17,388 nt of DNA from an uncultured Spirochaetia bacterium (lineage in GTDB: Bacteria; Spirochaetota; CALGPD01): positions 1 to 17,388 of the forward strand of contig CALGPD010000019.1 of the NCBI GenBank assembly GCA_937960625.1. The letters run 5' to 3'. Position numbers and translations under genes: made by a program. How positions within the stretch are numbered: position 1 is the first letter of the stretch; each line of letters begins with the position of its first letter. Positions 1-7,353 of the stretch are shown piece after piece. The notes under the pieces are model-generated. The model was not told where the DNA came from. It worked only from the letters and a program-made list of their open reading frames with translations, and searched no databases.

Positions 1-278
1 AGCTAACTGTAAAGAGTATTGGCAAAACTGAAGTAGCGTATACTTCGGAAGCCAGATTACTCGATGTTGCCGGAGGGGGCATATCTTTTCATTATAAAGA
101 CCCAATCTATCCCGGAGAAGAAGTTGAACTTGCAATTTACGTTCAAGTCGGGCAGATTGACGCTCATGCTGTTGTTCTACGCTGTGAAAAAGACCAGGAA
201 AACGATAATTACTTTATAGCGTGTAAATTCACCAATATGACAGATTACGATATTGAAGCTATTTACATGCCGAATTAA
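1..278 (+). CDS. PilZ-domain protein, 3' end only
   Basis: The gene enters the window from the left; the visible reading frame has its first full codon at base 3 and stops at 276-278, giving 91 residues. The segment LLDVAGGGISF fits the PilZ signature (D/N-x-S-x-x-G) with Ala in place of the usual Ser. It is followed by the family's alternating beta strands, including PGEEVELAIYV and an AVVLRCE strand. PilZ domains bind cyclic di-GMP and control motility, surface attachment or polysaccharide secretion. The Arg-rich motif that completes the c-di-GMP site would lie upstream of the window, so ligand binding cannot be judged. The tRNA begins only 7 bases after the stop, so the two are probably co-transcribed and share the terminator at 378-405. 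Domain assignment is fairly secure; the role is not known. Confidence 0.75.
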   Translation, partial: LTVKSIGKTEVAYTSEARLLDVAGGGISFHYKDPIYPGEEVELAIYVQVGQIDAHAVVLRCEKDQENDNYFIACKFTNMTDYDIEAIYMPN

Positions 279-285
279 AAATAAA

Positions 286-360
286 CGGAATGTAGCGCAG
301 TCAGGCTAGCGCACTTCGTTCGGGACGAAGGGGCCGGAGGTTCAAATCCTCTCATTCCGA
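286..360 (+). tRNA. tRNA-Pro (anticodon CGG)
   Basis: Full cloverleaf: acceptor CGGAATG (286-292) pairs with CATTCCG (353-359), discriminator A at 360. The anticodon stem CTTCG/CGAAG (314-318/326-330) encloses a 7-base loop with the anticodon CGG at 321-323. The T arm is GGAGG-TTCAAAT-CCTCT, with a G-T closing pair. The D stem GCGC/GCGC is present. CCA is not encoded. The anticodon arm is almost identical to the tRNA-Pro(CGG) arm known from Escherichia coli. It reads CCG proline codons. Confidence 0.96.
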
Positions 361-377
361 ATCCTAAATTACAGCAG

Positions 378-405
378 GGCAAAGACTTAAATCTTTGCCT
401 TTTTT
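378..405 (+). terminator. Intrinsic terminator after tRNA-Pro
   Basis: A perfect 8-bp stem GGCAAAGA/TCTTTGCC (378-385/392-399) with a 6-base loop is followed directly by six T residues (400-405). It lies 17 bases after the tRNA and ends the PilZ-tRNA transcript. Confidence 0.9.
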
Positions 406-439
406 GTTGACGTAAAACAACTATAGAAAAGTTGGACAA

Positions 440-470
440 AACCCTAAAACTCGATCTTTGCTTCAGGGTT
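440..470 (-). terminator. Possible weak terminator of the minus-strand membrane gene
   Basis: An inverted repeat AACCCT/AGGGTT (440-445 and 465-470) spans the stop codon of the minus-strand gene; on that strand the stem is followed by TTTTG. The loop is 19 bases and the T run is short, so this is only a possible terminator. Confidence 0.25.
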
Positions 471-1199
471 AAAAGGATTCTTGCGAACAGACAACGAAAA
501 TAAAAACGGATAATCCTTTCGTTGATGATTCATGTATTCAAGCCAAAAAGTTAATAGTCGGTTATACGCTCTCTTTACATCGTTTATCAAATGGTCACGG
601 TCGGTATCCGTTGAAATCTTGCCGTGTTCACGCATTATAACTTCATCGCAGATGTGAAAAATTGCCCATAGCAAATCTGTAAAACTATCGTGTTCGTTAA
701 GAACCGGGTTTTCCAAAAAATTTTCAAGAACGGGTTTATGTATTTCAAAAAATGCTTGTAATACAGTGAATTCTTTATCATTAAGTTTAATATCAGGCTT
801 GTGATCATTAATTTCAGTAAAAGCCGTTTTGAAATCTTTATCTACACATGCAGGTGTAAGTTTTAAATTCCCTCTAATAGATTCTTTATTGTAATCGATT
901 TCAAACAAGGTTTTCGCGAGTGTTATACCCACTTTATCAAAAAAGGTACTGATAACGAGATTCTGCTTGTTCTTTTTGTTCTTCTTTTCTTTAGAATCTA
1001 AAAGTTTGTGCAAAATTATACTAACGAACAGCACCTCCAAAGGAACAAACGCGATATCAGCAACGAGAAAAACCAAAAGATGATGAGCATCCTTAAAAAT
1101 TAAATAATGGAAATAATGAAGTATGATAGATAAAAAAGTTAAAATAACTCCCAAAGTAATAAACCAGTATTTTTTAAAAAAATTTTCGTTATTTGTCAT
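444..1199 (-). CDS. Hypothetical protein, two N-terminal membrane helices and a cytoplasmic helical domain
   Basis: A 251-residue protein with two hydrophobic segments near residues 13-30 and 43-64, followed by a strongly basic stretch (KEKKNKKNK, about 70-80). By the positive-inside rule this places the remaining ~170 residues in the cytoplasm. That part is predicted helical and charged and shows no motif I can name. I do not recognise an enzymatic family. The start is supported by GGCGGAG just upstream and by a good promoter (1225-1254). The gene stands alone and is convergent with the PilZ-tRNA unit. It could be a membrane-tethered sensor or scaffold, but nothing in the sequence proves that. 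Confidence 0.75.
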   Translation of the reverse strand: MTNNENFFKKYWFITLGVILTFLSIILHYFHYLIFKDAHHLLVFLVADIAFVPLEVLFVSIILHKLLDSKEKKNKKNKQNLVISTFFDKVGITLAKTLFEIDYNKESIRGNLKLTPACVDKDFKTAFTEINDHKPDIKLNDKEFTVLQAFFEIHKPVLENFLENPVLNEHDSFTDLLWAIFHICDEVIMREHGKISTDTDRDHLINDVKRAYNRLLTFWLEYMNHQRKDYPFLFSLSVRKNPFNPEAKIEF

Positions 1200-1224
1200 T
1201 ATATGCTCCGCCAGTGCGCTGTTT

Positions 1225-1254
1225 ATTATATAAGTTGATAAAAAAAATTTACAA
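1225..1254 (-). promoter_or_regulatory. sigma70-type promoter of the 444-1199 gene
   Basis: On the minus strand, TTGTAA (complement of 1249-1254) and a perfect TATAAT (complement of 1225-1230) are 18 bases apart. Transcription would start about 20 bases before the ATG, leaving room for the Shine-Dalgarno sequence. Confidence 0.6.
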
Positions 1255-1381
1255 AAAAGACTAAATTTTTCATAGATATTTTATGCTGCTGTTCTAAAAA
1301 AAATACATTGTTAAATATAAAAATAAAAAACCAAACAAGTTTGAGATACTATTCTGATAAAATTTTAGGAAAAAATAATTT

Positions 1382-1409
1382 TTGTAATCACGGTTTTATA
1401 CGTTATATT
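1382..1409 (+). promoter_or_regulatory. Candidate promoter of metG
   Basis: TTGTAA (1382-1387) and TATATT (1404-1409) are 16 bases apart, about 50 bases upstream of the metG start. The surrounding DNA is very AT-rich, so chance matches are likely. Confidence 0.4.
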
Positions 1410-1459
1410 TAACTGATAAGCACATCGCAATAATTAATAACTTGAAAGGTATAATAATT

Positions 1460-3499
1460 ATGAAGGAAAAAATACTCGTTACTTCTGCTCTACCGTACGC
1501 AAACGGGCCTTTACATTTAGGCCATTTAGCCGGCGCGTATATACCTGCTGATGTTTACGTTAGGTATAACCGCTACATCGGTAACGATGTTATTTTTATC
1601 GGCGGCACTGACGAATACGGTGTACCTATTACATTGAGCGCGCAAAAAGAAGGTGTGTCACCGCAGGAAATAGTTGATAAATATCACAAGATAATAAAAA
1701 AGTCATTTGAAAAAATGAATATTAGTTTTGATAATTTTAGCGGAACATCCCGTTCTGTTCATACAAAAATGACGCAAAAGTTCTTCACAGATTTACTTGA
1801 AAGCGGATTTATTTCAAAAAAAGATGTTAAACAGTTTTACTGTTCCACAGACGATATGTTTTTGCCTGACAGATACGTTGAAGGGGTTTGTCCTAAATGC
1901 GGATATGAAAATGCGAGAGGGGATGAATGTCCGAAATGCGGTTCATGGCTTGATGCTTCGGAATTAAAAAAACCTTCCTGTGCTATTTGCGGAAATCCGC
2001 CTGAAGAAAAATCTACAACGCACTGGTTTTTTAAGCTAAACGATATGCAAGAAAAACTTGAAAAATGGTTTGACGATAAAAATCATATATGGAAAGACAA
2101 CGTGAAAAACTTTGTCAAAGGCTGGTTTAAACTAGGCTTAAAAGAACGGCCTATAACCCGTGATTTGAAATGGGGGGTTCCCGTTCCTTTAAAGGAAGCT
2201 GAAAATAAAGTTATTTACGTTTGGTTTGATGCGCCTATAGGCTATATATCCAGCACAGTTGAATGGGCCGAAAAAATAGGCGAGCCTGATAAATGGAAAG
2301 ATTACTGGCAGAATAAAGACTGTAAACTCGTTCATTTTATAGGCAAGGATAACATTCCTTTTCATTTAATAATTTTCCCAGCTACTTTGATGGGGCAAAG
2401 CGAAAATTATATACTGCCTTATGATGTGCCCGCGAATGAGCATTTAAACATTGAAGGGGATAAACTTTCAACTTCAAAAGGCAATGTAATTTGGGTTGAC
2501 GATGCAGTGGAAAAATTTGACGTTGACATGTTAAGGTATTATTTAGCTGCTAATGCGCCGGAGAAAAAAGATGCGGATTTCTCATATGAAGATTTTCAGC
2601 AGAGGGTTAATAAAGATTTATGCGATGTATACGGTAACCTTATTAACAGAACCCTGACTTTTATAAATAAACACTATGACGGAGTTATTCCTCCTACAAA
2701 GGATTTGGATGAAACGGATAAAAACTACATTGATGAAATTTCATCATTTCCGGAAAAAGTTGCAAATCTTTATAAAACATTCCGTGTACGTGAAGCATGC
2801 ATGGAAATAATAAACTGTGCTCGCATATCTAATAAATATTTTGATAACAAACAGCCGTGGAATTTAATTAAAGAAGATAAGGACAAGTGCGGAACAGTGC
2901 TTAACCTTTTAAGCACTTCAATACGGTTAATAACATCCATGTTTTATCCGGTGATTCCGGATAAAGCAAATCAGGTTAATGCCATGTTCGGATTTACTGA
3001 ATGTATTTCAAAAAGCGGATGGCCGGGTTTTAATGAATGTGAAGTTTCGGGCACAAAACTTGGGAAAATTGAGCGGTTATTTAATAAAATAACTGATAAA
3101 GAAATTGCTAAGGTAATTCAGGAATTTAACGAAAACGTAAATAATAAAGGAAATACTACAATGGAAGAAACAAATCAAATAACCTTTGAGGACTTTAAAA
3201 AACTCGATTTACGAGTAGCAAAAATTATTGAAGCGGAAAAAATAGAAAAATCAAATAAATTAATTAAACTTCAAATTGAAGTTGGAGACGAAAAACGTCA
3301 AATCGTAGCAGGTGTTGCTGAGCATTATTCTCCTGAAGAACTCATCGGCAAAACCATTATCATAGTCGCGAACTTAAAACCCGCCAAATTGATGGGTGAA
3401 CTTTCTCAAGGAATGATGCTTGCGGCTAAAAACGATGAAGACGGGCTTTGTTTATTAACAACAGAAAAACCAATGAAAAGCGGGAGCGGGGTAAGTTAA
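1460..3499 (+). CDS. metG: Methionine-tRNA ligase with C-terminal tRNA-binding domain
   Basis: MetG charges tRNA-Met with methionine in the cytoplasm. The 679-residue protein has the class I HIGH motif as HLGH (19-22), the KMSKS loop as KLSTSKG (335-341), and zinc-knuckle cysteines C144-C147/C157-C160 plus an extra pair C174-C177 whose partner pair is lost. A linker near 555-570 leads to a Trbp111/EMAPII-type tRNA-binding OB fold (about 574-679; FKKLDLRVAKI, VAGVAEHY, NLKPAKLMGELSQGM). The ATG at 1460 was chosen over the in-frame TTG at 1442 because GAAAGG (1444-1449) is a Shine-Dalgarno sequence for it and MKEKILVTSALPYANG is the usual family N-terminus. The stop overlaps the next start (TAATG). 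A further Shine-Dalgarno plus ATG precedes the C-terminal domain (see 3146-3163). Confidence 0.97.
   Translation: MKEKILVTSALPYANGPLHLGHLAGAYIPADVYVRYNRYIGNDVIFIGGTDEYGVPITLSAQKEGVSPQEIVDKYHKIIKKSFEKMNISFDNFSGTSRSVHTKMTQKFFTDLLESGFISKKDVKQFYCSTDDMFLPDRYVEGVCPKCGYENARGDECPKCGSWLDASELKKPSCAICGNPPEEKSTTHWFFKLNDMQEKLEKWFDDKNHIWKDNVKNFVKGWFKLGLKERPITRDLKWGVPVPLKEAENKVIYVWFDAPIGYISSTVEWAEKIGEPDKWKDYWQNKDCKLVHFIGKDNIPFHLIIFPATLMGQSENYILPYDVPANEHLNIEGDKLSTSKGNVIWVDDAVEKFDVDMLRYYLAANAPEKKDADFSYEDFQQRVNKDLCDVYGNLINRTLTFINKHYDGVIPPTKDLDETDKNYIDEISSFPEKVANLYKTFRVREACMEIINCARISNKYFDNKQPWNLIKEDKDKCGTVLNLLSTSIRLITSMFYPVIPDKANQVNAMFGFTECISKSGWPGFNECEVSGTKLGKIERLFNKITDKEIAKVIQEFNENVNNKGNTTMEETNQITFEDFKKLDLRVAKIIEAEKIEKSNKLIKLQIEVGDEKRQIVAGVAEHYSPEELIGKTIIIVANLKPAKLMGELSQGMMLAAKNDEDGLCLLTTEKPMKSGSGVS
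3146..3163 (+). promoter_or_regulatory. Possible internal ribosome binding site and start for the MetG tRNA-binding domain
   Basis: AAAGGAA (3146-3152) lies 8 bases before an in-frame ATG (3161-3163, Met568), inside the Asn/Gly/Thr-rich linker and six codons before the tRNA-binding fold. Initiation here would give a 112-residue Trbp111-like protein. This is inferred from sequence only. Confidence 0.3.
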
Positions 3500-5028
3500 T
3501 GTTAACGAGATTATCATTAATAATTTTAGTTTTATTTTTATTCATTTCATGCAAAGGCAGTGATATGCCTGATACAAACAGGGACAAGGTTGATAATGTT
3601 CCTACGATGGAAATTAAAGACCCAAAAGTTTTAATTAAAAATGCCCGGTTTTATATTGAAGAGGGGCAGTACGATACTGCTCTTGAGGCGCTTAAAGCCG
3701 CGGAAAAAAACGGAGCTAAAAAATCTGAAACAAGTTTTTTAAAAGGGCGTTTATTTTTAAGCAAAAAACAGTATGATAAAGCTATTAAAGAGTTTGATGT
3801 TGCTGAAAAAAAAGGTTACTCCGTTGATGAAATAGATTTATTCAGAGGAACATTGTTTTTTAATAAAAAAATGCCGGAAAAAGCTCTTGAGTATTTCAGA
3901 AAATCAGAGCAGAAAGCTTTACAGTCCAAAGAACGCATATCAAAAATAGGGCTTACATTATATCAAAACATGGGCTTGTTATACCAACAAAAAAAAGATT
4001 ATAGAAAATCGATTATCTATTTTAATAAAGCAATTAAGTTTGACCCGTCTTCTCATGAAAATTTCTTCTATGCAGGATTGGCTTATTATAAACTCGATAA
4101 TTTTAACAAATCCATAGAATATTTACAAAAAACAATCAATTTAAAACCAAGAATGTTTAAAGCGTATAAATATCTGGCTACAGCGTATTATACAAAAGGG
4201 CAAAAAGATAAATCATTCTACATTATGGCAAAAGGTTTTACCATAAAGCAAACATACCAGAATACTCAATACGCTCACAAAGAGTTAAGCAAAATTAAAA
4301 ACATCGCGGAAAACAAAGATGCTCTTGAACTGATGATTTTTACAAAAATATCTATAGGGCTTTATAAAGCTGCTGAAAAATTAATAAATATAGGAATTAA
4401 AAAATATCCATCAGATTATATTTTTCCGGTTTTTCTCGGACGCATGGAAATTAAAAAACAAAACCCGAAAAAAGCTTTAGTATACGCTGAAAAAGCTGAA
4501 AAAAAATTCGGCGCGAATTTTGAAATAGAAATTTTAAAAGGCAATATTTATATTAATTTAAACAATGATGATAAAGCTATTGAACATCTGGAAAAAGCTC
4601 TATATATCAACCCGCAAAACTATACATACAGATACAAACTGGCCGATATTTACAGGCGTAAAAAGCAGAAAAACCTCGAATATCTTCACCAAGGTATTTA
4701 TTACGTTTTGCGTGAACAATACGAGCAGGCAAAATACCCGCTTACACGGTTCCCTGAAAACCATGAGCGTTCTTATGAATCAAACTGCTGGTTAGGCAGA
4801 ATTTATATGGAGCAGGGAGTTTATCAGACATCTTTAGAATATTTAAACAAATCCATTAAACAAAAACCGGATTATTTCCTGCCCTACACTTTCAAGTGTT
4901 TCACGTTGTTTAGATTAGGCAGGAAAGCAGAAGGGTTAAATACCCTTAGGTCTTTCATGAACAAATATTCAAACAAAACGGGCATCAAGGAAATCCGCAA
5001 ACTTTATAATTCTTTTTCAAAATTCTAA
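3499..5028 (+). CDS. TPR-repeat lipoprotein
   Basis: A 509-residue exported protein. The N-terminus has a short basic region, a hydrophobic core and the lipobox FISC with Cys18 as the lipidated residue. The rest is almost wholly tetratricopeptide repeats: clear units near 45-75, 79-110, 112-145, 155-189, 190-223 and 224-257, a less regular middle, then more units near 310-345, 350-400 and 430-490. TPR arrays are protein-interaction scaffolds, so this is probably an envelope assembly or secretion helper, with no enzyme activity suggested. The ATG at 3499 overlaps the metG stop by one base (TAATG) and has GGGAGCGGGG upstream, so translation is coupled to metG. An in-frame TTG at 3448 would add a hydrophilic leader and spoil the signal peptide, so I reject it. 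Function relative to metG is unclear. Confidence 0.88.
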   Translation: MLTRLSLIILVLFLFISCKGSDMPDTNRDKVDNVPTMEIKDPKVLIKNARFYIEEGQYDTALEALKAAEKNGAKKSETSFLKGRLFLSKKQYDKAIKEFDVAEKKGYSVDEIDLFRGTLFFNKKMPEKALEYFRKSEQKALQSKERISKIGLTLYQNMGLLYQQKKDYRKSIIYFNKAIKFDPSSHENFFYAGLAYYKLDNFNKSIEYLQKTINLKPRMFKAYKYLATAYYTKGQKDKSFYIMAKGFTIKQTYQNTQYAHKELSKIKNIAENKDALELMIFTKISIGLYKAAEKLINIGIKKYPSDYIFPVFLGRMEIKKQNPKKALVYAEKAEKKFGANFEIEILKGNIYINLNNDDKAIEHLEKALYINPQNYTYRYKLADIYRRKKQKNLEYLHQGIYYVLREQYEQAKYPLTRFPENHERSYESNCWLGRIYMEQGVYQTSLEYLNKSIKQKPDYFLPYTFKCFTLFRLGRKAEGLNTLRSFMNKYSNKTGIKEIRKLYNSFSKF

Positions 5029-5031
5029 AAT

Positions 5032-5096
5032 GAAGCAATCCCATACAGGTTATTCAAAACGAGATTGCTTCGTCGCAAATGCTCCTCGTAATGACA
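5032..5096. repeat. REP-like dispersed intergenic repeat with 9-bp inverted repeat
   Basis: GAAGCAATC (5032-5040) and GATTGCTTC (5063-5071) form a perfect 9-bp inverted repeat, followed by CGTCGCAAATGCTCCTCG and TAATGACA. This closely resembles a widespread bacterial intergenic repeat of the form GATTGCTTCGTCGC..GCTCCTCGCAATGACA, which I know from many low- and mid-GC genomes. It lies between the convergent ends of the TPR lipoprotein gene and the carbon-nitrogen hydrolase gene. No second copy is seen in this window. A 27-codon ORF inside it has no ribosome binding site. Confidence 0.6.
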
Positions 5097-5176
5097 CAGG
5101 CTTACAACATTAACAGGGCTTTCTTCCATGAATAGTCACCTGCGGACATTAGCAGAGCAACCCTAATATCGAAAAA

Positions 5177-5998
5177 CTAATCCAAAGAATATAAGTCCGT
5201 GCGGCGGTCTGCGAAAATATCATTCACCGAGTTAATGAACTTGTTTTTTGCGTCATCAATATTTTCAATTTCAATAATCTGTACACTTTGTTTATCAACA
5301 GGAGCTTCTGCTAAAATTTTCGCTTTATTATTTACAATAACAGACCTTCCGATATAAGTTAGAGATTTATCTCCGAACTGCTCGGTACCTATTCTGTTAC
5401 ACGTTACACTGAAAACCTGGTTTTCAAGGCAGCGTGTGGGCATGGAATCCGGGCAATAAGGCATAACGAGGTTGGTTGTGTGTAAAAGCAGCTGCGCGCC
5501 TTTTAACGCAAGTGTGCGTGCCGCTTCCGGGAAAAACCAGTCAAAACAAACCATCAAGCCCACGGTGATTTTCTTTCCGGATTTTAATACAATATCAGGA
5601 GCAACGAACTTTTGATTTGATTTTTTAAAAAACTTTTTTTCGTTGCCGAATAAATGCGCTTTTCTGTAATAAACTTCTGTACCATCATATCCCACGAGCA
5701 CACTTGAGTTATACACACCGCCATCCGCTTTTTCTACAAAACCCGCGTAGATATAAGCGTTTTTTTCCGATGCAAGTTGTTTTAAAAACTTAAACGTTTC
5801 TCCGCCCTGAGTTTCTGCCATTGCATCGACTTCTTTCTGGTCATTAAAAAAATAACCGGATGTAAATAATTCAGGTAAAACCATTATATCAAAAGATTTA
5901 TCTTTAAGCAGCGAATATACTTTGTCATAATTTTTCTGTTTGTTTCCAAATATTACATCATACTGGCAAAAGCCTACTTTTACGTTTTCATTGTTCAT
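5177..5998 (-). CDS. Carbon-nitrogen hydrolase (nitrilase superfamily)
   Basis: A 273-residue cytoplasmic enzyme of the nitrilase superfamily, which hydrolyses amide or nitrile C-N bonds. The full catalytic set is visible: Glu43 in VLPELF, Lys113 in YYRKAHLF, a second Glu at 120, and the nucleophile Cys151 in GLMVCFDWFFPEAARTLA. Length is normal for the amidase/ureidopropionase branches. The substrate cannot be deduced; an omega-amidase, N-carbamoyl amidohydrolase or aliphatic amidase role are all possible. The gene stands alone, convergent with the lipoprotein gene and divergent from parA. There is no Shine-Dalgarno sequence before the ATG, and a TTGAAT-16-TATATT promoter ends 6 bases from it, which suggests a leaderless mRNA. 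Confidence 0.9.
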   Translation of the reverse strand: MNNENVKVGFCQYDVIFGNKQKNYDKVYSLLKDKSFDIMVLPELFTSGYFFNDQKEVDAMAETQGGETFKFLKQLASEKNAYIYAGFVEKADGGVYNSSVLVGYDGTEVYYRKAHLFGNEKKFFKKSNQKFVAPDIVLKSGKKITVGLMVCFDWFFPEAARTLALKGAQLLLHTTNLVMPYCPDSMPTRCLENQVFSVTCNRIGTEQFGDKSLTYIGRSVIVNNKAKILAEAPVDKQSVQIIEIENIDDAKNKFINSVNDIFADRRTDLYSLD

Positions 5999-6004
5999 GG
6001 AAAT

Positions 6005-6032
6005 AATATAAAAAGAATTTATTTAAATTCAA
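6005..6032 (-). promoter_or_regulatory. Promoter predicting a leaderless carbon-nitrogen hydrolase mRNA
   Basis: On the minus strand, TTGAAT (complement of 6027-6032), a 16-base spacer and TATATT (complement of 6005-6010). Only ATTTCC separates the -10 box from the ATG, so transcription should begin at or next to the start codon. No Shine-Dalgarno sequence is present in that space. Confidence 0.45.
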
Positions 6033-6070
6033 AAGTTATTTTAATAACCGCGAACTTTTTTAAAAAACTA

Positions 6071-6098
6071 TTGACAATAAACTAAAAACATATAAAAT
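6071..6098 (+). promoter_or_regulatory. Promoter of the parA-like operon
   Basis: A perfect -35 box TTGACA (6071-6076) and TAAAAT (6093-6098) are 16 bases apart. A start near 6105 leaves about 23 bases of leader with the Shine-Dalgarno AAGGA (6117-6121). Confidence 0.65.
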
Positions 6099-6127
6099 GA
6101 CAGCAAAACAAAGATTAAGGATTGATT

Positions 6128-6898
6128 TTGGGTACTATAATTGCGGTGACAAGTAAAAAGGGTGGCAGTGCAAAGACTACCACTTCTGTAAACCTATCAG
6201 CAGCCCTGGCTGAGCATAACAAAAAAATTCTCGTTATTGACCTTGATTCTCAAGGCCATGCTACCACTGCTTTGGGTTATTCTCCGTATAAAAACGAAAA
6301 AAGCATGTTCGATGTTTTTACTGATGATACAATCAATGCTGGCTCCATAGCTAAAAAACTTGAACATCAAGGTTTATATTTATTACCCGCTAATTATAGA
6401 ATGGAAAATATCAGTACCCAGCTCGCGGATAAAAAGGGTAGCGGGTTTATCCTTAAAAACAAATTAAACGGTATTAAAAACGACTATGATTTTATAATCA
6501 TAGATACGCCTGCATCAGTTAGTTTAATGACAATTAATGCTTTAGCGGCAGCGGAAAAAATCATAATTCCCATGCAGCAGCACTTTCTTTCAATGGACTC
6601 TCTGGCGCAAATTATAAAATTTATTAATAAAATAAAATCTAAAGCCAATCCGGATCTCGTTATTATGGGAATTCTTCCCACAATTGTTGAAATATACACA
6701 ACGCATAACCGGAAGGTATTAAATGAAATCCTCGGACATTTTGGACAAAAACTTTTTACCACAAAAATCAGAAAAGATATAAAAATTGCAGAAGCACCCA
6801 GTTATGGCCAGCCCATTACAATTTACGCGAACTCTTCAAAAGGTGCTGAGGATTACCGTAGTCTAGCCCAGGAGGTTCTAGCTTATGAAAAAGCCTAA
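6128..6898 (+). CDS. ParA/Soj-family ATPase
   Basis: A 256-residue member of the ParA/MinD group: nucleotide-dependent dimers that bind DNA or membrane and position cargo such as chromosomes, plasmids or protein clusters. The deviant Walker A is KKGGSAKTTT (K10-T19, with signature Lys11 and P-loop Lys16). The switch I region is IDLDSQGHATTALG (Asp38, Asp40), Walker B is FIIIDTPAS, and the C-terminal APSYGQPI block matches APSHGKPI of chromosomal Soj proteins. The TTG at 6128 was chosen because AAGGA (6117-6121) is 6 bases upstream; the TTG at 6122 would leave no spacing. It overlaps the next gene by 14 bases. There is no parB with a KorB/helix-turn-helix domain and no dnaA/gidAB neighbourhood, so it is an orphan ParA, more likely cargo-positioning than chromosome-segregating. 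Confidence 0.92.
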   Translation: MGTIIAVTSKKGGSAKTTTSVNLSAALAEHNKKILVIDLDSQGHATTALGYSPYKNEKSMFDVFTDDTINAGSIAKKLEHQGLYLLPANYRMENISTQLADKKGSGFILKNKLNGIKNDYDFIIIDTPASVSLMTINALAAAEKIIIPMQQHFLSMDSLAQIIKFINKIKSKANPDLVIMGILPTIVEIYTTHNRKVLNEILGHFGQKLFTTKIRKDIKIAEAPSYGQPITIYANSSKGAEDYRSLAQEVLAYEKA

Positions 6899-7313
6899 AA
6901 AAAATCATCTTGGAGAAAGTCTTCAGGATATTATTAAAAAACAAGAGGACACAGAAGTAAAACTTCCCGGAGATGCTATTGCGGATGAAAATAACGAAAG
7001 TGATTCTGTTGATTTACTTAGCGGTGATGAATTTCACGATTTGGATGATGAAAACAACGCATTAACCATTGAAGAAGATTTGCATGAAGCAACCATGCAC
7101 ATTTTAGAAAATAAAAAAAAAACAGTAAATGAGGAAAAGCCCCGTATTAAAGTAATGCGTGAGGTTGTTTTTGACAGTTTTACATTTGCTGAATATGATG
7201 ATGAATACAGGCTTGTTATAAGAAAAGAACAGGGAAAACAAGCTAAAGAAATTCTGGAAAAATCTTTTCTTGAAATAATAACTGAAATCTCAGATATAAA
7301 TCAATTTATCTAA
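6885..7313 (+). CDS. Small acidic protein, putative ParA partner
   Basis: A 142-residue protein of no family I recognise. It starts with a very basic tip (KKPKKNH) followed by LGESLQDII, which recalls the LGKGLxALI segment at the N-terminus of ParB/Spo0J that touches ParA and stimulates its ATPase. Residues 22-100 are acidic and probably disordered; residues 105-142 (REVVFDSFTFAEYDDEYRL and a helical end) look like a small folded domain. The ATG at 6885 lies inside the 3' end of the ParA gene with a strong AGGAGG (6870-6875), so the two are tightly coupled and probably work together. It could be the adaptor that links the ATPase to its cargo. The ParB resemblance is short and is an inference. 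Confidence 0.8.
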   Translation: MKKPKKNHLGESLQDIIKKQEDTEVKLPGDAIADENNESDSVDLLSGDEFHDLDDENNALTIEEDLHEATMHILENKKKTVNEEKPRIKVMREVVFDSFTFAEYDDEYRLVIRKEQGKQAKEILEKSFLEIITEISDINQFI

Positions 7314-7346
7314 ATAGAAAAGTGCAAACCGAAAAGGAATGCACTT
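7314..7346 (-). terminator. Terminator of the rubredoxin reductase gene, possibly bidirectional
   Basis: AAGTGCA (7320-7326) and TGCACTT (7340-7346) form a perfect 7-bp stem in the short gap between two convergent genes. On the minus strand the stem is followed by a T-rich TTCTATTT, so it best serves that gene; on the plus strand the following T run is poor. Confidence 0.55.
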
Positions 7347-7353
7347 AAACTAT

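Noticed and set aside
1442..1459. TTG at 1442 as the metG start
   Set aside because: It overlaps the Shine-Dalgarno of the ATG at 1460 and adds residues not seen at the MetG N-terminus.
4565..4795. A 76-codon ORF in another frame of the TPR lipoprotein gene
   Set aside because: Fully contained in a clear TPR-repeat coding frame, without ribosome binding site or recognisable product.
5030..5113. A 27-codon ORF over the dispersed repeat
   Set aside because: No ribosome binding site, and it translates the repeat sequence itself.
6484..6762. A 92-codon ORF antisense to the ParA gene
   Set aside because: No Shine-Dalgarno or family features; the plus frame is an unambiguous ParA.
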